A stretch of 64,000 bases of DNA from Corynebacterium canis (GTDB lineage: Bacteria; Actinomycetota; Actinomycetes; Mycobacteriales; Mycobacteriaceae), in assembly GCF_030408595.1 (NCBI RefSeq), contig NZ_CP047080.1, positions 2,749,353-2,813,352 of the forward strand. Direction: 5' to 3'. Positions 35,034 through 42,250 of the stretch are shown here, piece by piece. The notes under the pieces were generated by a model. The model saw only the letters and a list, made by a program, of their open reading frames with translations. It made no database searches and was not told the origin of the DNA. Within the stretch, counting starts at the first letter, position 1; each line of letters begins with the position of its first letter. Made by a program: the position numbers and the translations under genes.

Positions 35034-35534
35034 ATGTCTGTACAGATCCCTCCGGTAGATCCGGACCGGACGTTTACTGCGGAGCAGCGCCGGGAGATCG
35101 TGTTGGCCCATGCGGAGACCAAGCATGGTCTGAAGGGAGAGTTCCTCCGGGCGGCCGGGGTGACGCCGCGGCAGTTGTATTTGTGGCGGCGGCAGCTTGC
35201 GGCGGGCACGCTCGACATCGGGTTAACACCGCGAGAAAATATTCCTATGAGTGATGAAAATATCGTGGAGTTTTCTCGGCTGACACAGCGCAATCAGGAG
35301 TTGGAGGCGCTTAACGCCGAGCTGGGGGCGGAGCGTGCGAAGCTGGAGACCGAGCGCGCGAAGTGGGAGACTGCGCGCGCGAAGTGGGAAACACGTCACG
35401 CCAAATTGGAGGCGCGGATCGCTGAATTGGAAAAGGTGGTTGCGGATAAGGATGCTGCCACCACTGCGCATGCCAAGGCGGTGGAGGCGATGGGAAAAGC
35501 TATCGCCGCCATGCAAAAATATACCGATCGTTGA
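35034..35534 (+). CDS. IS3-type transposase OrfA with coiled coil
   Basis: 166 residues. Helix-turn-helix at about 14-55 (TAEQRREIVLAHAETKHGLKG...GVTPRQLYLWRRQL) that should bind the IS ends. From about residue 78 there is a long coiled coil with near-identical heptads (AKLETER, AKWETAR, AKWETRH, AKLEARI). AGGAAGG at 35020-35026 precedes the ATG. Its stop TGA overlaps the orfB start (TGATG). CAAAAATA just before the stop might allow a -1 frameshift, but coupling by re-initiation is also possible. Confidence 0.85.
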   Translation: MSVQIPPVDPDRTFTAEQRREIVLAHAETKHGLKGEFLRAAGVTPRQLYLWRRQLAAGTLDIGLTPRENIPMSDENIVEFSRLTQRNQELEALNAELGAERAKLETERAKWETARAKWETRHAKLEARIAELEKVVADKDAATTAHAKAVEAMGKAIAAMQKYTDR

Positions 35535-36622
35535 TGCGTGGTGGCCGGAAACTTTCCCCAGAGCAGCAAGCCGATTTCGATGAGTTCGTTAAGCTTGAAG
35601 ACCATATTTTAGAGTTGCTTGCGGCGGCTGGCTATACCCAAAACGCGGCATTGAAGCTGCTTGGGCTTGCGAAAACAACCCTGTATTACCGGCGGCATCC
35701 GCGGCCGAAGAAACCACCACAACACCCAAAGGCCGCGCCGCCGAAAACGATTAGCGCCCCGGAGCGTCAACGTATCGCCGCATTGCTTCGCGACGGTCGT
35801 GAGCAGGGATTATCGGTCTATAAAATCTTTTTCAGCCATGTCGATTCCGAGGAGCCCTTGCTCGGCTCATTGCGGACGTTTTACCGCGTGAACAATGAAA
35901 TCAAAACGGTGCCAGCACCGCTGCGCCACGGCGCGCCACGGGCGCCGCAACCACCACGAATAGTGACCGCGACACGGCCCGGCGAAGTCCTGTGCTGGGA
36001 TATCACCTGGCTCCCCGGATCCTTTATGACCAAGGGATTTCACCTCTACACCGTGCTGGACTTGCACTCCCGTAAAATCGTCGGCCACACCGTACAACTG
36101 CGCCAAGACAAACACATCGCCACCGACCTCATCGCCCAAGTCATCGCCGCCGAGCAGCTCAACCACGCCAAGGTCCGAGTCCTGCACACCGACAACGGTG
36201 CTGTCATGACCTCCACCCAAATGCGCCAAATGCTCGACGCCAACGGCGTAGAACTCTCACTCATCCGCCCCGGAGTATCCAACGACAACCCTTTCGAAGA
36301 ATCCTCCCACCGCACACTCAAACACCACCGCTACGCCTTAACCAGCTACCCCAATATCAAGGCCGCCGCCAACACCATGGCCTCCATCATCGACGCCTAC
36401 AACAACCACGACCCACACAGCGGCCTCGCCGGATTCACCCCACAACAGGTCTACACCGGCGAATGGAAACCACTACTCAAACACCGCAAAGCAAAGGAAG
36501 AAATCTACTACAACACCTACCCCCAACGACGCCCACCACGATCCATGTTCCAACCACCACCAGCCACCGTCGGCATCAAAATCGGAACACCACCACCAAC
36601 CCCACAAAACCAAGTACAATAA
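35534..36622 (+). CDS. IS3-type transposase OrfB, DDE catalytic subunit
   Basis: 362 residues. N-terminal helix-turn-helix (GYTQNAALKLLGLAKTTLYYR), then the retroviral-integrase-like core with Asp156 (CWDITWL), Asp220 (HTDNG) and Glu256 (EESSHRTLK). The 35-residue spacing of the last two is the DD(35)E pattern. No frameshift or stop is seen, so it may be active. Codon use and C-rich composition in its second half differ from neighbouring housekeeping genes. TTG at 35531 is an alternative start. Confidence 0.92.
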   Translation: MRGGRKLSPEQQADFDEFVKLEDHILELLAAAGYTQNAALKLLGLAKTTLYYRRHPRPKKPPQHPKAAPPKTISAPERQRIAALLRDGREQGLSVYKIFFSHVDSEEPLLGSLRTFYRVNNEIKTVPAPLRHGAPRAPQPPRIVTATRPGEVLCWDITWLPGSFMTKGFHLYTVLDLHSRKIVGHTVQLRQDKHIATDLIAQVIAAEQLNHAKVRVLHTDNGAVMTSTQMRQMLDANGVELSLIRPGVSNDNPFEESSHRTLKHHRYALTSYPNIKAAANTMASIIDAYNNHDPHSGLAGFTPQQVYTGEWKPLLKHRKAKEEIYYNTYPQRRPPRSMFQPPPATVGIKIGTPPPTPQNQVQ

Positions 36623-36830
36623 AACCAAGAACAATCAAAGAAGTTCACAACTCAATGGCACGCGGCGATTTCTGGATTTTGGTGTAAAAAATATCGGTAG
36701 ACACCGTTCAACTCCGCAAAGGCGAATAGGTTGCGAGCGACCCACTGTGTCAAATGGGGCCAATTAACGCAATTCGTCCATAGTTGACCAAGGGTAGCGA
36801 ATTTCGAGGCCTTAGCGGGGCTGCTATGGC

Positions 36831-37055
36831 GTTTCCCCAGGAAGCCACCCTCGGCGAACAGGGAAATCGCCGTTGCGGAGGGGCGCAAAGGGGCGGGCGC
36901 GCGCGGGATGATTATGACTTTATGCACTTATGGGCGTAAAGAATCCCGCCGGGGCGATCGAACGGAGTGTTCGGACCCAAGCGGGATCAGTCAGGCTAGC
37001 GACGCACCAAGCTGAATAGCAGCACACCTAGGCGATGCTGCACCGAGCCGAGTGG
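36831..37055. other. Intergenic DNA between R1 locus 2 and fba
   Basis: Holds a weak inverted repeat, ATCCCGC (36943-36949) and GCGGGAT (36981-36987), which could be part of the fba terminator on the minus strand. Nothing else recognised. Confidence 0.4.
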
Positions 37056-38090
37056 TTACTTGCTCAGGGTGGTGCCAACCGAATGCAGGTCGCGGCAGGC
37101 TTCGACCACACGATCGGCCATGCCTTGTTCGGCCTTCTTCATGTAGGAGCGGGGGTCGTAAACCTTCTTGTTGCCAACCTCGCCGTCGACCTTCAGCACA
37201 CCGTCGTAGTTGGTGAACATGTGGCCAACGATGGGGCGAGTAAAGGCGTACTGGGTGTCGGTGTCAACGTTCATCTTGATCACACCGTAGGTCAGCGCCT
37301 CTTCGATCTTCTCCTTCTCGGAGCCGGAACCGCCATGGAACACAAAGTCGAACGGAAGGGAACCGTCGGCAAGGCCGAGCTTCTTGATGGCAACCTTCTG
37401 GCCCATGTCCAGCACCTCTGGGCGCAGCTTGACATTGCCCGGCTTGTACACACCGTGCACATTGCCGAAGGTTGCTGCCAGCAGGTAGCGGCCGTTTTCG
37501 CCGGTGCCTAGGGCGTCGATAGTCTTGCCGAAGTCTTCCTCGGACGTGTAGAGGTTCGCGCCGGCCTTAGCCTCAACGCCGTCTTCCTCGCCGCCGACAA
37601 CGCCGATTTCTACCTCGAGAATAATGTGGGCTGCGCGTGCCTTGGCAAGCAGCTCCTGAGCGATTTCCAGGTTTTCATCGATCGGAATTGCGGAGCCGTC
37701 CCACATATGGGACTGGAACAGGGGAAGCTCGCCGCGATCCACACGCTCTTGCGAAACGGCGATCAGCGGGCGGACGTACTCATCGAGCACTTCCTTCTGG
37801 CAGTGGTCGGTGTGCAGCGCAACGTTAATGTTGTAGCTCTTTGCCGCCTCGTGCGCGAAAGCCGCCAGCGCCAAGGCGCCCTTCACCTTGTTCTTCACGG
37901 AGAGGCCAGAGCCGAACTCTGCGCCGCCGGTGGAGAACTGAATGATGCCGTCCGATTCCGCCTCCGCGAAGCCGCGAAGCGCAGCGTTAATGGTTTCAGA
38001 GGAGGTGCAGTTGATGGCTGGGAACGCAAAGCCGCCCTTCTTGGCGCGGTCCAGCATCTCGTTGTAAACCTCGGGGGTTGCAATAGGCAT
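37056..38090 (-). CDS. fba: Fructose-bisphosphate aldolase, class II
   Basis: 344 residues. Zn-dependent glycolytic aldolase splitting fructose 1,6-bisphosphate. NVALHTDHCQKE near residue 90 holds zinc-ligand and catalytic residues, with EVEIGVVGGEEDGV near residue 157, FGNVHGVYKPGNVKL near residue 208 and FHGGSGS near residue 250. GGAGG lies before the ATG at 38090. Confidence 0.97.
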   Translation of the reverse strand: MPIATPEVYNEMLDRAKKGGFAFPAINCTSSETINAALRGFAEAESDGIIQFSTGGAEFGSGLSVKNKVKGALALAAFAHEAAKSYNINVALHTDHCQKEVLDEYVRPLIAVSQERVDRGELPLFQSHMWDGSAIPIDENLEIAQELLAKARAAHIILEVEIGVVGGEEDGVEAKAGANLYTSEEDFGKTIDALGTGENGRYLLAATFGNVHGVYKPGNVKLRPEVLDMGQKVAIKKLGLADGSLPFDFVFHGGSGSEKEKIEEALTYGVIKMNVDTDTQYAFTRPIVGHMFTNYDGVLKVDGEVGNKKVYDPRSYMKKAEQGMADRVVEACRDLHSVGTTLSK

Positions 38091-38201
38091 ATAAGTTCCT
38101 CCAAGTAGATGGTTTCTTCTGTTTTCGATTATGCCCCGATGCAGGGCCTCGGGTCAGGCTCTTCTTATACTTTATTGGTTTCCACTACCGAATTTGTCTG
38201 G

Positions 38202-39416
38202 TTAACGTGGGGATACTTCCGAATCGCCACCAAAAGTGACGTTGGACACTTTGGCAGCCGCTTCCATTAACATCCATCCGGACAGTTGCACGGACAGGTC
38301 CCGCTCCGGCACTTGCGAGCTGGTCACAGCACCCGCGATAGAAGATCCGACGGGCCCGGTATTGCGTGGAAGTTTCGCGTCGGCGGTCCAATCGGCGGCA
38401 AATACCGGCAGCCCATCCACCTCCAAACGGTGATTCCACACGCTGTGAGCGGAAGCGATCACAAGCCGCGAGGCCAGCTTCTTTGTCGCGCGATTCAGCT
38501 TGGTATCCCCGGACAACCGCACCGCCACCTCCGCCAGGTATCGAACAAGGATTCCCTTAAACAGGCCGCCGTCGCCGCCGCCTGTCTGCCAGTCGATCAC
38601 CCCGGCGGGGGTGGCCATTTCGCTGGCCACCGCCTGCACCAGCTCGCGGATCCGGATCACGTACGGCATGGAAGGTGAAACCTGCTCCACCCCCTCCACC
38701 GAGGCGAAATCCGCCTGATTCTCCACCCCGGATTCCTCCCGCAGCCGATCCGCGATCTCCAGACAGGCGCCGATCATCACGCCCTGGCAATACGGATGAA
38801 TGTCCTTGACCACCTCCGGGCCGTGCATGCGCAAGCGGATGCCGTCCATGACCAACCCGCGATCGTCGATAAGGTTGTCGAACACCCAATCGGTCAGCGC
38901 GCGGGCCTGCTCCACATCGCCAAGCCGCGCCATCATGATGGCGGCCGGCCCATTCGTAGGCACGTTGTAAAAGGTTTCCCGAGTGCGCCACGGCAGCACC
39001 CCCGTCAAAGAATCAATACCTGCGAAAATATCGCTCTCCAGCGCCCGCAACCCCTTGGCAAAGCGCTGCCGCCGCAGCAAACCTGCGCGATGAGCGGCAA
39101 GCGCCAACCACGCCTTATCGTCGTAGTATCGGTTGTGTTTCCAGCTCCGCAGGTTACGCACGCGGATCCCCCGCTGGGTATCCTTGATCCGCTGTTGCCG
39201 CAGCCGGGTATTGCGGCGTTGCGCGGCATCAACCAAGCAATCCAGATAGTGCGCCTGCCACCAATAATGCCAGTGTTGGAACAAGTTATCGCGCGTCGTC
39301 GGCGGCCAGCAAACAACGCAGAGGTTTGTTTTGGGTATGCCCCAGAGGCGGCGTGCGTGCCTATCGTTGATCGCCGCTTCGGCGAGGTCCGCGCGATGAG
39401 CCCATTTTTCTTCCAC
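38202..39416 (-). CDS. Glycoside hydrolase family 76 protein
   Basis: 404 residues. (alpha/alpha)6-barrel-type protein of family GH76 (endo-alpha-1,6-mannanase-like). The catalytic Asp pair is Asp99-Asp100 in NRYYDDKAWLALA. No signal peptide, so it appears cytoplasmic, as is the mycobacterial homologue next to fba (Rv0365c). Substrate unproven; possibly alpha-1,6-mannan of lipomannan type. Confidence 0.85.
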   Translation of the reverse strand: MEEKWAHRADLAEAAINDRHARRLWGIPKTNLCVVCWPPTTRDNLFQHWHYWWQAHYLDCLVDAAQRRNTRLRQQRIKDTQRGIRVRNLRSWKHNRYYDDKAWLALAAHRAGLLRRQRFAKGLRALESDIFAGIDSLTGVLPWRTRETFYNVPTNGPAAIMMARLGDVEQARALTDWVFDNLIDDRGLVMDGIRLRMHGPEVVKDIHPYCQGVMIGACLEIADRLREESGVENQADFASVEGVEQVSPSMPYVIRIRELVQAVASEMATPAGVIDWQTGGGDGGLFKGILVRYLAEVAVRLSGDTKLNRATKKLASRLVIASAHSVWNHRLEVDGLPVFAADWTADAKLPRNTGPVGSSIAGAVTSSQVPERDLSVQLSGWMLMEAAAKVSNVTFGGDSEVSPR

Positions 39417-39446
39417 GTCGTCAGCCTTTCTTAAACAGAAATTGTG

Positions 39447-40103
39447 CTACCAGGCGAGTGATAAGTCTGCATGTTGCCGGATCCATGCGTGCATTGCAAT
39501 CCCTGCCGCCACGCCAGCATTGATTGACCGAGTGGAACCGAACTGGGCAATCGAACACGTCATCAACGAGCCCTCCCGCGCAGCCGCGGTCACTCCCGGG
39601 CCTTCCTGCCCAAACAGCAACATGCAATGCTCGGGCAGCTCCGCAGTTTCCAACGGCACGGACCCCGGGGTGTTATCAATGCTCACCACCGTCAGCCCAT
39701 GCGCCTGAGCCCATGCTAGCAGGGAATTCACGTCCGGATGATGCAATAAGTGCTGATACCTATCGGTCACCATCGCGCCCCGCCGATTCCACCGCCGCCG
39801 CCCCACGATGTGCACGGTGTCTACGGCGAAGGCGTTTGCGGTGCGCACCACCGTGCCGATATTCGCGTCGTGCTCGAAGTTTTCTATTGCGATATGCAGG
39901 CTGTGCCGGCGCGCATCAATATCCGCGACGATCGCTTCTCGGGTCCAGTAGCGGTACGCGTCCACAACGTTGCGTCGGTCGCCTTCCGCCAGCAGCGCGG
40001 CGTCGAAACGCGGGGAGGTGGGCAGCGGTTCCCCCGGGTGTTCTTCGGCCCAGGGCCCCACGCCCACGCTGGTGCCCCATTCGGTAGGGCCAGGCTTATC
40101 CAA
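39447..40103 (-). CDS. SpoU/TrmH-family RNA 2'-O-methyltransferase
   Basis: 218 residues from TTG 40103, chosen because GGAGG lies 9 bases upstream; the open frame goes on to 40217 inside pyrE. SPOUT-fold motifs: IENFEHDANIGTVVRTANAF near residue 73, LLFGQEGPGV near residue 165 and FGSTRSINAGVAAGIAMHAW near the end. Methylates tRNA or rRNA ribose using SAM; the target site is unknown. Overlaps pyrE by 8 bases. Confidence 0.88.
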   Translation of the reverse strand: MDKPGPTEWGTSVGVGPWAEEHPGEPLPTSPRFDAALLAEGDRRNVVDAYRYWTREAIVADIDARRHSLHIAIENFEHDANIGTVVRTANAFAVDTVHIVGRRRWNRRGAMVTDRYQHLLHHPDVNSLLAWAQAHGLTVVSIDNTPGSVPLETAELPEHCMLLFGQEGPGVTAAAREGSLMTCSIAQFGSTRSINAGVAAGIAMHAWIRQHADLSLAW

Positions 40104-40629
40104 GGCCCAAATCCTCCAACCCCAGCAGGTACCGGTATTCCAGGCCTTGCGCTGCGATGACCTCCCCTGCGCCGGTGGCACGGTCCACCACGGTTGCCAC
40201 GCCGACCACTTCCGCACCGGCGTCGCGCAATGCCGCCACGGCCGTGAGTGGAGAGTTTCCTGTGGTGGTCGTATCCTCCACTACCAGCACCTTCTTGCCC
40301 ACGATATCGGGGCCTTCGATGCGCCGCTGCATGCCGTGCTTTTTCGCTTCCTTGCGCACCACGAACGCGTCGATGGGCCGCCCAGGCGCGTGCATCACGG
40401 CCGTCGCCACCGGGTCCGCCCCCAGCGTGAGCCCGCCTACCGCGGCGTAATCCCAATCAGCGGTGAGTTCCCGCAACAGCTCCCCAATGATTTTCGACGC
40501 CCGGTTGTGCAGCGTCGCACGCCGCAAATCCACGTAGTAGTCCGCCTCCGCCCCCGACGAGAGGGTGACCTTCCCGTGCACCACGGCGAGCTCCTTGACC
40601 AAATCGGCGAGCTCTTGCTTGTTAGCCAT
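40096..40629 (-). CDS. pyrE: Orotate phosphoribosyltransferase
   Basis: 177 residues. Makes OMP from orotate and PRPP in pyrimidine synthesis. PRPP loop VLVVEDTTTTGNS near residue 115, GLTLGADPVA near residue 65 and YYVDLRRATL near residue 31. ATG 40629 overlaps the end of the upstream gene by 8 bases. Confidence 0.95.
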   Translation of the reverse strand: MANKQELADLVKELAVVHGKVTLSSGAEADYYVDLRRATLHNRASKIIGELLRELTADWDYAAVGGLTLGADPVATAVMHAPGRPIDAFVVRKEAKKHGMQRRIEGPDIVGKKVLVVEDTTTTGNSPLTAVAALRDAGAEVVGVATVVDRATGAGEVIAAQGLEYRYLLGLEDLGLG

Positions 40630-41629
40630 TCTTTTCTCCTTTGTGCTTCCCGTCCACTGTAATGCCCAATTCATCGGATAAATCGTCGAAAATGCTGGAG
40701 CCGCGGGAAAGGTCCCGGGCTACCTTTGGCGAGATGAGTTCATCGTCGGCGGGCCGATAGCCGCGATCGCCAATACTATCGACGGCGTCGCCGCCGACCA
40801 TATGTGCGGGAAGCTCGCCGCGGGATTCCGCCACGGTGCGCGAAGGCAGATCCACGGGCGGGCGCATGGGTTTCGGCTCGAAGCGCGGCTCCGGTTCGGG
40901 TTCTGGTTCTGGATCGGGGTCTGGTTCCGGGTCGGGCTGGGATTCGGGGGCGGCTTCCGGCTCGGGTTCCGGATCATCCAGCTGTTCGAGCGGCTGCGGA
41001 AGCGGGCGGGTGGCATCCCCACCGGCAAGTTCGAGCGGTAAGGTTTCCGCAGGCGGGAGGGCACGCGCGGCGTCGGCAAGCAAGGTCAGGGGTTCCAGGG
41101 ACGCCATTTCATCGGTGACGCGGGCAACCACCCACTCCCCCTCCAGCCAAATATGGTCGGCCTCCTCCAGCGCCTCGAGGGCGGCATCCACCCGTTCGTC
41201 CACGAAACGCTCGGCCGCGCCGCTATCGTTGGAAACCACGGCGAACCCGGAGGTGTAAAGAACCCGCTGCAGATCGCTTTCAATCGCATCAAACGCGTTC
41301 GCCCGGATCGCTTGCACAATCACGTTCGAGGTCGCCCCGCGGCGAATGCCCACAAAGGTTTCCTCCCCGATATCGGCGATGGAAAAATCAACGCCGCGCA
41401 CCGTTCCGGAAACAACATCGCGGGCGGCGCCGTGGCGCTCGTTGTGCGTGAAATCCCAGTGCTGCGGCAAATGCTGGTTCTTGCGGGAGTAGGAATAACC
41501 TTGGGATTTCGCCCAATGCTTCCGATCGCTATTCGAACCTACGGACTGCCGAGCGTCCCAAAACCAAAGCGCGCCACCGCACGCGCCGAGGGCGACGCCT
41601 GCGCAAATGACCAAAACACCATATATCAC
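40622..41629 (-). CDS. Membrane-anchored protein with Pro/Glu/Asp-rich repeat
   Basis: 335 residues from GTG 41629. One N-terminal membrane helix (VLVICAGVALGACGGALWFW), a folded domain at about 40-180 and an acidic Pro-Glu/Pro-Asp run at about residues 218-250. Same position as Rv0383c, between clpB and pyrE in mycobacteria. Function unknown. The repeat gives long shadow frames on the plus strand, which are rejected. Confidence 0.75.
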   Translation of the reverse strand: MIYGVLVICAGVALGACGGALWFWDARQSVGSNSDRKHWAKSQGYSYSRKNQHLPQHWDFTHNERHGAARDVVSGTVRGVDFSIADIGEETFVGIRRGATSNVIVQAIRANAFDAIESDLQRVLYTSGFAVVSNDSGAAERFVDERVDAALEALEEADHIWLEGEWVVARVTDEMASLEPLTLLADAARALPPAETLPLELAGGDATRPLPQPLEQLDDPEPEPEAAPESQPDPEPDPDPEPEPEPEPRFEPKPMRPPVDLPSRTVAESRGELPAHMVGGDAVDSIGDRGYRPADDELISPKVARDLSRGSSIFDDLSDELGITVDGKHKGEKNG

Positions 41630-41634
41630 CCGTG

Positions 41635-42198
41635 TTAGTTTACCTGCCGATAAGAACTTTCATCGGGAGCGAAAAGCATTAACTGCGCACTTCCATAGGT
41701 AACCGTCACCGCCGCATCAAGCAGCGGGTGAGGAAAACGCTTGTTCGCAATGATCAGCGCGTCGCTCAATACGAACAGCGGGCCGCCGAGCGAACGCGAA
41801 TAACTGCTATACGCCGCCAACAGCGCGCCATAGGCCAGCAGCTTCGGATCGCGGATCAATGGCACCGCAGCCAGCCACAACCCCGCATGCACCCACGGGT
41901 ACTGCGGCCGCACCCCGCGACGCACCTGGCACAGGATCATGGCCGCGTGCCCCGCCGCGAAACAGGCGGCACCTTGCTCCAATTTGCGATTCTTCCGCAG
42001 CAACACCAAATCCCCGGCGGCGTGCCCGAGCCCGCCGAGCACCATGAGCGGGTCGCGATAATCGATCAACGGCGGCACGATCAACATCTTGGCCACCCGC
42101 TGCAATTTCCGCCGCTTGGTCAGTTTTGCCACCGTTGTTGTCGCCGTGGCGGCCGCCGAAACGAATCGTAATGGGGTGCGAAAATCAGACAGGCTCAT
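41635..42198 (-). CDS. YhhN/TMEM86-family membrane protein (lysoplasmalogenase-like)
   Basis: 187 residues, several membrane helices. Family markers: KMLIVPPLI near residue 37, GHAAGDLVLL near residue 58 and SLGGPLFVLSDALI near residue 136. Relatives hydrolyse lysoplasmalogen; activity here is inferred. Four bases separate its stop from the next start, so it is probably in one unit with the Pro/Glu-rich protein and pyrE. Confidence 0.8.
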   Translation of the reverse strand: MSLSDFRTPLRFVSAAATATTTVAKLTKRRKLQRVAKMLIVPPLIDYRDPLMVLGGLGHAAGDLVLLRKNRKLEQGAACFAAGHAAMILCQVRRGVRPQYPWVHAGLWLAAVPLIRDPKLLAYGALLAAYSSYSRSLGGPLFVLSDALIIANKRFPHPLLDAAVTVTYGSAQLMLFAPDESSYRQVN

Positions 42199-42250
42199 AC
42201 CGCTGTAGCCTAGCCTGATTTACAGCACATGTGTGGCCACGGTTCGGGCA

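Larger units (their letters stand above)
34964..36660 (+). mobile_element. IS3-family insertion sequence, 1.7 kb
   Basis: Carries overlapping orfA and orfB of an IS3-type transposase. Ends are imperfect inverted repeats: TGCCATTGAAGATGTGAACT at 34964 and, on the other strand from 36660, TGCCATTGAGTTGTGAACTT. It lies in the loop of P2 of R1 copy 4. No clear target duplication: the flanks are ACCT on the left and CGCG on the right, so junctions may have changed after insertion. Confidence 0.85.
34845..36830. repeat. R1 repeat, copy 4 (locus 2), interrupted by an IS3-type element
   Basis: Left part 34845-34960: GATGGGTTGTGTGC start, P1 34864-34908, left arm of P2 34937-34950. Right part from about 36665: loop remnant GATTTCTGGATTTTG, right arm of P2 at 36683-36696, then the R1 tail to about 36830, nearly identical to copy 3. 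The insertion element lies between, in the P2 loop. Confidence 0.85.
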
